Counted from the stretch's first letter, positions 1-7,034 are shown. The stretch: 12,016 nt of DNA from Planctomycetota bacterium (GCA_022565195.1 JADFJZ010000006.1:1-12016), one strand, 5' to 3'. Notes: a model not told the origin generated them from the sequence alone. Numbers and translations are program-made.

Positions 1-1171
1 GCCTCCCCAGCATGCTCTCAACATATCCTTTTTCACGCGCTTCTTCTATTACCTTTTTTAAATATTCCTTTAAATCCGCGTAATGGTTAAAGTATATGTC
101 GAGAAAATCTTGTGCTTCATGAGGTGAAATGCCGGTTCGCATTGAGAGTCCGAATGCATTCATTCCAAAGAGTACCCCAAAGTTCACCTCTTTTGCTCCT
201 GAACGCATTGTAGAGTCAACATCCTTTTCGTCTACATTATTTATTACCGCAGCGGTCTCTCGGTGAATGTCCGCACCTTTTTTAAAAGCTTGAATCATAT
301 TCTTGTCATTTGCTAAATGCGCCGCTATCCGAAGTTCTATTTGAGAATAGTCTGCGGCAAGTAGCACCTTACCTTTTGCCGCTATAAAAGATTTTCTGAT
401 TTCATTTCCAATTTCTAGCCTTATTGGAATATTTTGAAGATTAGGATTAGTTGACGAGAAACGGCCGGTCGCCGTGCCCGTCTGATTGTAGGTAGTATGA
501 ATTCTTCCTGTATTTGGATTTATAAGTCTGGGAAGAGGTTCAAGATAGGTGGTCATTAGTTTATTAAGCTCACGATACGTTAGAATCAATTCAATTATTG
601 GGTGGGTTTTTCTTATTTTTTGCAGCTCACTTGCAGCTGTAGAGATACCTGTTTTTCCACTCTTTAAAAAGTCGGCAGGTATTTTTAGTCTCGAAAAAAG
701 AATCTCTTTTAACTGCTGAGGGGAGTTAATATTAAACTCACCACCCGCAGTCTTATAAATGTCTGCTATCAAGTTATCAAGTTTATGAGCAACTTTTTTA
801 CTCAGTTTAGTAATCTCTTTAACATCAATAGTAATACCGACTCGCTCCATTTTTTCAAGTATAGGAATAAGCGGCATCTCTACATCATAAAAGACGTTAT
901 CTAATTTTTTTTCTGTTAATCGTTTTTCAAATACCGTATAGAGCTGCCAGGTAAAATCTGCATCAGCGCATGCATACGGAATTAAGTCTTTTTCAGGAAC
1001 AGCGTCCATAGAGATCTGTTTTTTACCAACGCCGATAAGTTCTTCTATCTTCGTCATCTGATGTCCGAACTCTATAAATGTAAGATTCTTCAATGATTGC
1101 TCTCGCGTACCCGTCGATAAAAGATGTGCTGCAATCATCGTATCAAAAAAGAGTCCTTCCACATCAAAGCC
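1..1171 (-). CDS. polA: DNA polymerase I (family A), internal fragment, open at both ends
   Basis: This is a 390-codon open stretch with no stop and no start in the window. It runs off the left edge and breaks at the join near 1171. From its 5' side it shows the end of the 3'-5' exonuclease domain: FDTM (exo II aspartate) and YACADAD (exo III tyrosine and aspartate), so the retained part of the proofreading site looks intact. The polymerase domain follows with TGRFSSTNPNLQNIP, motif A LLAADYSQIELR carrying the first catalytic aspartate, and the O-helix RSGAKEVNFGVLFG with the Arg, Lys and Phe of the dNTP-binding face. The usual O-helix Tyr (E. coli Y766) is Phe here. Motif C with the second catalytic aspartate lies beyond the left edge. 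The missing N-terminus would hold any 5'-3' exonuclease domain. Codon use is AT-rich, unlike every other gene in the window. The identification is firm; the host is not known. Confidence 0.95.
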
Positions 1172-1190
1172 TGCGGTTTCGGCGGTGGCC
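1150..1190. other. Probable chimeric join between AT-rich and GC-rich DNA
   Basis: Base composition changes abruptly here, from AT-rich polA sequence to GC-rich sequence. polA stays recognisable up to about 1169 (minus strand, AGFDVEGLFFDTM) and the SCO1 protein is recognisable from about 1185 onward. Both genes point away from this spot and both lack their 5' parts. No start codon with a ribosome binding site, insertion-sequence end, tRNA or integrase is visible. A misjoined metagenome contig explains this more simply than recombination would. Confidence 0.75.
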
Positions 1191-1703
1191 CCTGCGCCGG
1201 ACATTCGGATTGCTCTTCCCGATTTCTCGTTCACCGAGCGGAGCGGGCAAGCGCTGTCCATGAAAGATTTGCTCGGTCGTGTGTGGATCGCGGATTTCAT
1301 TTTCACGAGCTGTGCCGGGCCGTGTCCACAGATGAGCCGTCACATGCAGCGTCTGCAAACGGATCTGGCCGACCTGAAGTCGTTGCGACTGGTTTCCTTC
1401 TCCGTTGACCCCGAACGAGACACGCCGGAAGTGCTGCGCACGTATGGCGAGCGTTACGACGCCGACCCGCAGCGCTGGCTATTCCTCACGGGCCCGATGG
1501 ATCGGATTTACGACATCGCCATCAAAGGCTTCAAGATCACGGTGGAAGCCGCCCGCGAAAACAATCAAATCATCCACGACACGCGATTCATCCTCGTTGA
1601 TGCGGCGGGCATGATCCGCGGTTACTACGACAGCACCTCAGCCGAAGCTCTTGAGCGATTACGCCGGGACGCCTCGGTACTCGAAAACCGCGGCGGGGCT
1701 TAG
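1170..1703 (+). CDS. SCO1/SenC copper chaperone for cytochrome oxidase, 5'-truncated
   Basis: SCO proteins are membrane-anchored, thioredoxin-fold copper chaperones that load or reduce the CuA centre of oxidase subunit II outside the cytoplasmic membrane. Counting from the in-frame GTG at 1185, the metal-binding CxxxC is C43 and C47 (TSCAGPCPQM) and the third ligand is H131 (IIHDTRFILVD). The fold core is covered, but the expected N-terminal transmembrane anchor or signal peptide is absent. The frame stays open upstream into the foreign AT-rich DNA, so the GTG at 1185 is probably not the true start and the gene is cut by the join. Its TAG overlaps the GTG of the next gene by one base, which suggests translational coupling. 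Its position directly ahead of CuA subunit genes fits the role. Confidence 0.9.
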   Translation, partial: PAVSAVAPAPDIRIALPDFSFTERSGQALSMKDLLGRVWIADFIFTSCAGPCPQMSRHMQRLQTDLADLKSLRLVSFSVDPERDTPEVLRTYGERYDADPQRWLFLTGPMDRIYDIAIKGFKITVEAARENNQIIHDTRFILVDAAGMIRGYYDSTSAEALERLRRDASVLENRGGA

Positions 1704-2140
1704 TGTCTGTTTCCGATCTTCCCGCCATCAACGCCTCTTTGAACGGCCTGGCCACGGTCTTGCTGCTGGTCGGCTATGGACTGATCCGTCGCCGGCATCG
1801 ATCTGCCCACAAATGGATCATGATCAGTGCGTTCGGCGTATCTGTTGTGTTTCTGACTTGCTACGTGGTGTATCATCTTAATACTCAAGTGGTCACGCCG
1901 TTCACGGGCGTCGGATTTGTCAGGATAATTTACTTCACAATGCTGGTCAGTCATATTGCATTGGCGGCGACGGTGCCTCCACTCTGCCTGGTGACCTTGT
2001 ATCGCGCCTGGCGGGGACAGTTCGACAAACATCGACGCATCGCTCGAATTACCTTCCCCATTTGGCTCTACGTTTCCGTGACAGGGGTGATCATCTATCT
2101 CGTGCTCTACCATCTCTATCCCACATTGGGAAATGATTGA
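1703..2140 (+). CDS. DUF420 family membrane protein (oxidase-cluster associated)
   Basis: This 145-residue protein has about four predicted transmembrane helices (near 12-29, 38-57, 73-98 and 116-137). It matches the DUF420 pattern I recall: a histidine after helix 2 (CYVVYH), a histidine in helix 3 (LVSHIALA) and a C-terminal PIWLYVSVTGVIIYL segment. Members commonly sit beside SCO and cox genes, and the related Bacillus CtaM is needed for oxidase maturation. A role in heme or copper assembly is therefore likely but is inferred from context. It starts at a GTG overlapping the SCO stop codon (TAGTG). It is followed by 211 bases without a gene before coxB. Confidence 0.8.
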   Translation: MSVSDLPAINASLNGLATVLLLVGYGLIRRRHRSAHKWIMISAFGVSVVFLTCYVVYHLNTQVVTPFTGVGFVRIIYFTMLVSHIALAATVPPLCLVTLYRAWRGQFDKHRRIARITFPIWLYVSVTGVIIYLVLYHLYPTLGND

Positions 2141-2351
2141 CGCAGTGAGGGTTCTGCCCTATAAGACGGCCCTGATAGTTGTGGTTGCGGTCAACAATTT
2201 GCGCGGGTCAGCTCCAGGGTGAGTCCGATCCACTGCCCCGCTCGATCGTCGTGCCGGGCGAGGAGGATCGCGCGTCAGGCGGAGGCGTCGGCGCTGCGAT
2301 CTGCGAGTTTTTGAACATAGGGCGCCTGAACCGCTTGGCAGGTACATCGTA
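2141..2351. other. Intergenic region upstream of coxB, no gene seen
   Basis: These 211 bases separate the DUF420 gene from coxB. The open frames here lack ribosome binding sites and family resemblance. I see no convincing promoter, terminator or repeat. The stretch GCAGG about nine bases ahead of the coxB ATG is a plausible ribosome binding site. Confidence 0.5.
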
Positions 2352-3386
2352 ATGAAGCACTTGAGTCAGCGATTTTCACTACCGCCGGACATCTCTGAAC
2401 ACGGCTATCAGATTGATCGATTGATCAACTTCCTGCATTACTTCATGTTCTTTCTGTTTGTGGCGTGGGGCATCTTCATCATTTACTGCCTGATCCGTTT
2501 TCGGCAGCGTCCCGGACACAGCGCAACTCATGCGCCGGTGAAGAGCTTTCTTCCGAAGTTCGGAGAACTGTTGGTCGTCGTTGTGGAGGTGGTTCTGCTG
2601 GTCGGCTTTACCATGCCCGTGTGGGCCGATCTCAAGGACCATTCGCTGTTTCCAAAGAAGGGCGAGGGGTTGGAAGTGCGCCTCGTAGCCCAGCAGTTCG
2701 CCTGGAACTTCCACTATCCAGGCCCGGACGGCGTCTTCGGGCCGACGAAGATCGAACTCGTGGACGAGACTGAGAATCCCGTCGGCCTGGATCGAAGCCA
2801 TCCCGATGCCAAGGACGACATCACCACCATCAATCAATTGCACGCTCCGGTGGGCAAGACAGTACACGTCCGCCTCAGCTCCAAGGATGTGATCCACAGC
2901 TTTTCGATACCGCTGCTGCGGGTCAAGCAGGATGTCATTCCCGGCATGGAGATTTCCATCTACTTCAAAGCCACGAAGACGAGCGACGAAGTGCGAACAA
3001 TACTGCAGCGCACCGTGCCGGTTCCTGCCGAAGGCGACGATGAGCAATTCATCAAGCTGCTGAGCAAGCAAGTCTTGATGGAAGACTATGGCACGGGCGC
3101 CGCGCGCGGCGACTCGATTGACGAGGCCTCGCTGGCGGCTCTGCGGCAGGCGGGGACTAAGGAATTCGACGTCGGTCCCGCGTCTCCGGTCGAGATCCAT
3201 TGCACCCAACTCTGCGGGCTCAATCACTTCAGCATGCGTGGCTTCTTCACCGTGGAGACCGAAGAGGAATTTGCCAAGTGGATGGAGCAGCAGGCCTTGT
3301 TCATCGTCGATGACGAGGACGACTGGGGTGATGAGGACGAAGAGGAAGAGGATGACGAAGAGGAAGACGGCGAAGAACAGCACTAG
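2352..3386 (+). CDS. coxB: Cytochrome c oxidase subunit II (CuA), long variant with acidic tail
   Basis: Also called ctaC. Subunit II takes electrons from cytochrome c through its binuclear CuA centre and passes them to subunit I. Two N-terminal transmembrane hairpin helices lie near 24-48 and 70-92. The aromatic electron-entry stretch QFAWNFHYPGPDG is at 115-127. The CuA ligands are H182 (DVIHSF), C284, C288, H292 and M295 (CTQLCGLNHFSM). The usual glutamate between the two cysteines is Q286. H182 and C284 are 102 residues apart, against about 35 in the bovine protein, so about 65 residues are inserted. There is no CxxCH, so no fused cytochrome c. Residues 320-343 are almost all Asp and Glu. 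At 344 residues it is longer than typical members. No lipobox is evident at the N-terminus. The TAG stop codon forms the end of an inverted-repeat element. Confidence 0.95.
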   Translation: MKHLSQRFSLPPDISEHGYQIDRLINFLHYFMFFLFVAWGIFIIYCLIRFRQRPGHSATHAPVKSFLPKFGELLVVVVEVVLLVGFTMPVWADLKDHSLFPKKGEGLEVRLVAQQFAWNFHYPGPDGVFGPTKIELVDETENPVGLDRSHPDAKDDITTINQLHAPVGKTVHVRLSSKDVIHSFSIPLLRVKQDVIPGMEISIYFKATKTSDEVRTILQRTVPVPAEGDDEQFIKLLSKQVLMEDYGTGAARGDSIDEASLAALRQAGTKEFDVGPASPVEIHCTQLCGLNHFSMRGFFTVETEEEFAKWMEQQALFIVDDEDDWGDEDEEEEDDEEEDGEEQH

Positions 3387-3525
3387 GCTTTGCCTGAAAA
3401 CATCCAAGGAGCCGCAGATCCCGGCGCGCCGGGAAAATCCTGACTTGTCGGGAGTCTGCGCGAGGCCTCGCGCGGGTTAAAACCCGCGGCTCCTTGAAAG
3501 AATCCGAGTTTTCAGATAGAGCCTA
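3384..3525. repeat. 142 bp imperfect inverted-repeat (MITE- or REP-like) element
   Basis: The outer ends are 18-base inverted repeats matching at 15 of 18 positions: 3384-3401 (TAGGCTTTGCCTGAAAAC) and 3508-3525. Inside them is a perfect 11-base inverted pair, CAAGGAGCCGC at 3405-3415 and its complement at 3486-3496. The centre holds three short palindromes: 3419-3434 (TCCCGGCGCGCCGGGA), 3458-3473 (GCGCGAGGCCTCGCGC) and 3471-3488 (CGCGGGTTAAAACCCGCG, two-base loop). The last two overlap, so their hairpins exclude each other. The element fills most of the coxB-coxA gap and could fold in the transcript. No transposase is present. Confidence 0.7.
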
Positions 3526-3582
3526 ATCGGGCTGGAGTGACCCCGGCCTGTCCGGGCGAATTTGTAGAAGGAATCGCACCAC

Positions 3583-5349
3583 ATGACAACCCTCTCAGCA
3601 CACGCGGGCTACGCGAATCACGCGTCTGGCCACGAACTGAGTTTCATTCGCAAGTGGGTGTTCTCCGTGGATCACAAGGTCATCGGCGTGCAGTATGCCC
3701 TGACGGCCCTGATGTTCCTGGCGTTCGGCTTGACGCTGATGCTGGTCATGCGCTGGCAACTGGCCTATCCCGGCGAACCGGTGCCGATCATCGGCACGCT
3801 GATCGGCTTGTCGCTGTTTGATACGGGCACGGGATTGCTGCTGCCGGAGGGTTACAACTCGCTGGGAGCGATGCACGGCACGATCATGGTATTTCTCGGC
3901 GTGGTGCCGCTGGCCGTCGGCGGGTTCGGCAACTATGTTCTGCCGCTGCAAATCGGCGCGCCGGACATGTCCTTCCCGCGGTTGAACATGGCCAGCTACT
4001 GGGCCTTCTTCGTCGGCGGCGTGGTCATGCTGACGAGCTTCTTCGTGCCCGGCGGGGCGGCCAATTCCGGATGGACGTCGTATGTGCCGCTTTCCGTTAT
4101 CGCCAGCACCGGCCAGACCTATTGGTTGGTCGGCATGGTGTTCCTGATCACTTCGTCGCTGCTGGGCTCGGTCAATTTTATCGTGACCACGATTCACTTG
4201 CGCGCCAAAGGAATGTCGCTCATGCGGATGCCGTTCTTTGTGTGGGCCCAATTAGTCACCGCGTTTCTTTTGCTGTTGGCTTTTCCGCCGCTCGAAGCCG
4301 CCAGCGTACTGCAACTGATGGACCGGCTCATGGACACCAGTTTCTTCCAGCCCAGCGGGTTGATCGTCAGTGGCGAAGTCCAGACCCAGTACAGCGGCGG
4401 TGGAAGCCCGCTGCTGTGGCAACATTTGTTCTGGTTCCTGGCCCACCCGGAAGTGTACGTGCTGATCCTGCCCGCCATCGGCATCGTCGGCGAGGTGCTG
4501 GCCAACAACACGCGCCGGCCACTGTGGGGTTACAAGTCGCTGGTGTACTCGACCGTCTTGCTCGGCTTTTTGTCCTTCACGGTCTGGGCCCATCACATGT
4601 TCATCACGGGCATGGGCACGTCGATGAGCTGGTTCTTCGCCGTGACGACGATGATCATTTCAATCCCGTCGGTCGTCATCCTGACTTGTTTTATCCTCAG
4701 CCTGTGGGGCGCGTCGATTCGCTTCAACGTCCCCATGCTGTTCGCGCTGGCCTTTCTGCCGATGTTCGCCATTGGCGGCTTGACCGGCCTGCCGCTGGGC
4801 CTGCCGACCTCGGACATCCATCTGCACGACACTTACTACGTCATCGCGCATTTTCATTATGTGGTCGCGCCCGGCACGATCATGGCTTTGTTCGCCGGCA
4901 TTTATTACTGGTTCCCCAAGGTCACAGGCCGGAAAATGAGTACCGTTTTAGGCCACCTGCACTTTTGGCCGACGTTCATTTCGATGAATGTTGTGTTCAT
5001 GCCGATGTTCTTCGTCGGGCTCCGGGGCGTCTCCCGGAGGTTGTATGACCAGACCAACTACTTACTCGGCGAGGACGTGCAGAGTCTCACGGTGATGTCG
5101 TCGTGGGGGGCCTGGATGCTCGGGGCGGTGCAGATTTTCTTTGTCATCAACTTCTTCCGCAGCATTTTCTGGGGCGAGAAGGCCTCGGCGAATCCGTGGA
5201 ACGCGACCACACTGGAATGGTGCGCTCCCTCGCCGCCGCCGCACGGCAACTTTGCCAAGACGCCGGAAGTGTACTGCGGGCCCTATGAATACAGCGTGCC
5301 CGGCAAGAGCAAGGATTACTGTCCTCAGTTTGAATCACAGGAGTCGTAG
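3583..5349 (+). CDS. coxA: Cytochrome c oxidase subunit I (heme-copper, A-type fold)
   Basis: Also called ctaD. This is the catalytic subunit that reduces O2 at the heme a3-CuB site and pumps protons. The 588 residues keep every metal ligand: H98 and H425 for low-spin heme, H423 for heme a3, and H288, H337 and H338 for CuB. Y292 is in position for the His-Tyr crosslink (HPEVY). D128 (GAPDMSFPRLN) and E290 match the D proton channel. H415 and D416 match the Mg site. The helix VIII motif that normally reads PTGIKVF reads PSVVILT (362-368), so the K-channel lysine position is I366. The MPRR heme-propionate loop is VSRR (483-486). The C-terminus keeps TLEW and SPPP and then adds a tail with three cysteines (547, 565, 580). 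AAGGA upstream of the ATG is a plausible ribosome binding site. Confidence 0.97.
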   Translation: MTTLSAHAGYANHASGHELSFIRKWVFSVDHKVIGVQYALTALMFLAFGLTLMLVMRWQLAYPGEPVPIIGTLIGLSLFDTGTGLLLPEGYNSLGAMHGTIMVFLGVVPLAVGGFGNYVLPLQIGAPDMSFPRLNMASYWAFFVGGVVMLTSFFVPGGAANSGWTSYVPLSVIASTGQTYWLVGMVFLITSSLLGSVNFIVTTIHLRAKGMSLMRMPFFVWAQLVTAFLLLLAFPPLEAASVLQLMDRLMDTSFFQPSGLIVSGEVQTQYSGGGSPLLWQHLFWFLAHPEVYVLILPAIGIVGEVLANNTRRPLWGYKSLVYSTVLLGFLSFTVWAHHMFITGMGTSMSWFFAVTTMIISIPSVVILTCFILSLWGASIRFNVPMLFALAFLPMFAIGGLTGLPLGLPTSDIHLHDTYYVIAHFHYVVAPGTIMALFAGIYYWFPKVTGRKMSTVLGHLHFWPTFISMNVVFMPMFFVGLRGVSRRLYDQTNYLLGEDVQSLTVMSSWGAWMLGAVQIFFVINFFRSIFWGEKASANPWNATTLEWCAPSPPPHGNFAKTPEVYCGPYEYSVPGKSKDYCPQFESQES

Positions 5350-5352
5350 AGC

Positions 5353-5967
5353 GTGTCGAGCGAAGTACTTCCATACACAGTCGAACCCCATCCAGTAACG
5401 GGTCTGTACAGCGGCAAATTCGGTATCTGGCTGTTCCTGGCATCGGAGATCATGTTGTTCGGCGGGCTGTTTTCGACCTACATTCTGCTGCGCGTTGGCG
5501 CGGCGGAGGGCAGTTGGCCGGTCGGAGAAGAAGAGACTCATTTGAGCGTCAACATCGGCATGCTCAACACGATCGTGCTGATCATGTCGAGCATCACGAT
5601 GGTCATGGCCTGGGCGGCGCTGAAGATGAAGAACATCGGCCAGGCCCGCGGTTGGCTGGCTGCGACGCTGGCGCTCGCCGTTTTCTTCCTGGTGGTCAAG
5701 ATCGGCTGGGAGTACGGGCCCAAGTTCGAGCACGGCCTTGTGCCGGCGACGAGCACATTCTATGCGATCTACTTCACGCTGACCGGCCTGCACGGCCTGC
5801 ACATCGTTGGCGGGATTGTGGTCATCGCCTATTTCCTCCTGCCGGGCAGTGCGATGTGGAAGACCGACCCGGAGCGGTATACGAATCGCATCGAATGCAC
5901 CGGCCTGTACTGGCATTTCGTTGATCTGGTTTGGATTTTCCTGTTTCCGACGTTATACTTGCTGTAG
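5353..5967 (+). CDS. coxC: Cytochrome c oxidase subunit III
   Basis: Also called ctaE. Subunit III is an integral membrane protein that stabilises subunit I and helps proton uptake at the D-channel mouth. The 204 residues fit the shorter, five-helix bacterial form, with helices near 21-47, 67-90, 98-118, 136-163 and 184-203. Family motifs are the helix-1 glutamate in SEIMLFGGLFSTY, then GLHGLHIVGG, and CTGLYWHFVDLVWIFLFP at the C-terminus. The start is GTG at 5353, three bases after the coxA stop, with CAGGAG (5338-5343) about ten bases upstream, inside the end of coxA. This packing indicates a shared transcript with coxA. Confidence 0.95.
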   Translation: MSSEVLPYTVEPHPVTGLYSGKFGIWLFLASEIMLFGGLFSTYILLRVGAAEGSWPVGEEETHLSVNIGMLNTIVLIMSSITMVMAWAALKMKNIGQARGWLAATLALAVFFLVVKIGWEYGPKFEHGLVPATSTFYAIYFTLTGLHGLHIVGGIVVIAYFLLPGSAMWKTDPERYTNRIECTGLYWHFVDLVWIFLFPTLYLL

Positions 5968-5979
5968 AGGGCAGGCTCA

Positions 5980-6294
5980 ATGGCTTCCGACGCGCATGAC
6001 ATAAAGAAACACGTCAAGACTTACTGGATCGTCTTTGGTGCTCTGGCCGTCCTGACCGTCGTGACCGTCAGCGCCGCGAGCCTGGAGGTCTCCGTCGGCA
6101 TGGGCATCTTCATCGCCATGGTGATCGCCGTCACCAAAGGTTCGCTGGTGGCGAGCTTCTTCATGCATTTAGTGTTCGACAAGAACCGGGGCATCGCTGC
6201 GTTGCTGCTGTTGAGCCTGATTTTCTTCATTTTATTGATGGCGATTCCGTCGCTGGTGGTCTTTGAGGCAATAAGTACCGGCAATGTCCCTTAA
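5980..6294 (+). CDS. ctaF: Cytochrome c oxidase subunit IV (COX4_pro family)
   Basis: This 104-residue protein has three predicted transmembrane helices (near 14-34, 38-63 and 71-97). It carries the prokaryotic subunit IV signature VTKGSLVASFFMHLVFD (51-67). Its role is structural, in assembly or stability of the oxidase; it binds no cofactor. The start is ATG at 5980, behind an AGAGGG purine-rich stretch and 12 bases after the coxC stop codon. The N-terminal segment HDIKKHVKTYW is a short cytoplasmic lead. Its end overlaps the next small gene by 11 bases. The gene order II-I-III-IV supports the assignment. Confidence 0.9.
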   Translation: MASDAHDIKKHVKTYWIVFGALAVLTVVTVSAASLEVSVGMGIFIAMVIAVTKGSLVASFFMHLVFDKNRGIAALLLLSLIFFILLMAIPSLVVFEAISTGNVP

Positions 6295-6484
6295 GGCATT
6301 TCATATTTTCTTTGTGTCCGTTTCCTTTCTGCTCTCGCTCGGCGTTTCATTTTGGGCGTTCGGGGGGTATTCGGGCGAGGAGGGCTCGGGCCATGTGCTT
6401 CTCGGCGGAGGGGCGGTTCTGTTCGCCGCGGCGCTGGTGTGGTACGGAAAATGGTTTCTGGGCAAGCTCAAGGACGTCAAGTGA
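6284..6484 (+). CDS. Small two-helix membrane protein of the cox operon, unknown function
   Basis: This 66-residue protein has two hydrophobic segments (about 6-27 and 38-58) separated by a short glycine-rich loop (GGYSGEEGSGH), ending in a basic tail (GKLKDVK). I do not recognise a named family. Its start overlaps the end of the subunit IV gene by 11 bases and its stop codon is inside the GTGA that starts the next gene. That tight overlap on both sides argues it is a real, coupled gene. It may be an accessory subunit or assembly factor of the oxidase, but only the position suggests this. Confidence 0.7.
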   Translation: MSLKAFHIFFVSVSFLLSLGVSFWAFGGYSGEEGSGHVLLGGGAVLFAAALVWYGKWFLGKLKDVK

Positions 6485-6753
6485 AGGCCACAGGGACGGA
6501 ACCGATTCCCGCATCCCACGAGCCGCAGACGCGCGTTTGGCGGCTTGTCCTGCCTGCGCTACTCGCAACTTTCTTACTTAGCGCTGAGCATGCCGCGGCC
6601 TGTCCGGTCTGCTTCGGTGATCCGGATTCAGACATGGCCCGGGGCGCGATGTGGGGCATCCTGGTGCTGGGCATTGTTGTCTATGGCGTGTTGATGGGCA
6701 TGGTGGGCATCGGAGTGACTTGGTTCATCCGCGCCCGCAAGCTTGGTGAATAG
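6481..6753 (+). CDS. Small CPVC-motif membrane protein of the cox operon
   Basis: The start is taken as GTG at 6481, because GTGA overlaps the stop codon of the upstream gene; an ATG further upstream would run deep into that gene. The 90-residue product has a hydrophobic, signal-like stretch (20-40) ending in AAAC, then CPVCFGDPDSD with C41 and C44, and a second hydrophobic helix (57-83) followed by the basic end RARKLGE. The CxxC sits just after the first hydrophobic segment, probably on the outer face, where it could bind metal or act in thiol exchange. I recall similar short CPVCFG proteins beside oxidase genes in Planctomycetota. A role in copper handling for the oxidase is possible but unproved. 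It is the last gene of the cox cluster. Confidence 0.7.
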   Translation: MKATGTEPIPASHEPQTRVWRLVLPALLATFLLSAEHAAACPVCFGDPDSDMARGAMWGILVLGIVVYGVLMGMVGIGVTWFIRARKLGE

Positions 6754-6822
6754 GCCCTTATCCTCGATTCTCGGACGACCCACCGACCGCAGCACTCATT
6801 GACGCTTGAGTAGCGAGCCAAG

Positions 6823-6857
6823 CAAGGAGCCGCGGGCTTTAGCCTGCGCCAAGCCTC
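6823..6857 (+). repeat. Diverged second copy of the CAAGGAGCCGCGGG repeat core
   Basis: The sequence begins CAAGGAGCCGCGGG and continues through an imperfect hairpin, GCGGGC-TTTA-GCCTGC. It resembles the right-hand core of the 3384-3525 element read on the opposite strand, from the inner arm through the TTTAACC centre to the GCCTC end. The outer 18-base arms are not clearly present here. This makes it a dispersed intergenic repeat and not a one-off palindrome. Confidence 0.6.
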
Positions 6858-6999
6858 AAAATGGGCAGATCCGCCGGTTTCCCCACTCGCGCCGGTTTGG
6901 CAATCCATTCAAACATCAGTAAGTTGCTTCGCCCAAAGGGATTACGCCCCGCAGCCGGGTCGCCAATCCTTACTTTTTGGAAAAATGATGCAATGAAGG

Positions 7000-7034
7000 T
7001 TGACATTCGGCGAATTGTTTCAATGTTAGTATAT
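7000..7034 (+). promoter_or_regulatory. Possible sigma-70-type promoter of the cysteine-rich gene
   Basis: A perfect TTGACA lies at 7000-7005. The best -10-like hexamer is TAGTAT at 7027-7032, 21 bases downstream, which is longer than the usual 16-18. It lies about 90 bases ahead of the gene start. The surrounding bases are AT-richer than the neighbouring genes. Confidence 0.3.

Noticed and set aside
2379..3407. Long open frame of 342 codons on the minus strand across coxB
   Set aside because: It is antisense to a gene with intact CuA ligands, has no family resemblance, and arises because the GC-rich codon pattern leaves the opposite frame open.
3595..4251. Open frame of 218 codons on the minus strand across coxA
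   Set aside because: It is rich in His, Gln and Arg with no motif, as expected for the antisense of a hydrophobic membrane gene.
4071..5048. Open frame of 325 codons on the plus strand inside coxA in another frame
   Set aside because: coxA in the main frame has all catalytic residues; this frame gives low-complexity Arg- and His-rich sequence without a ribosome binding site.
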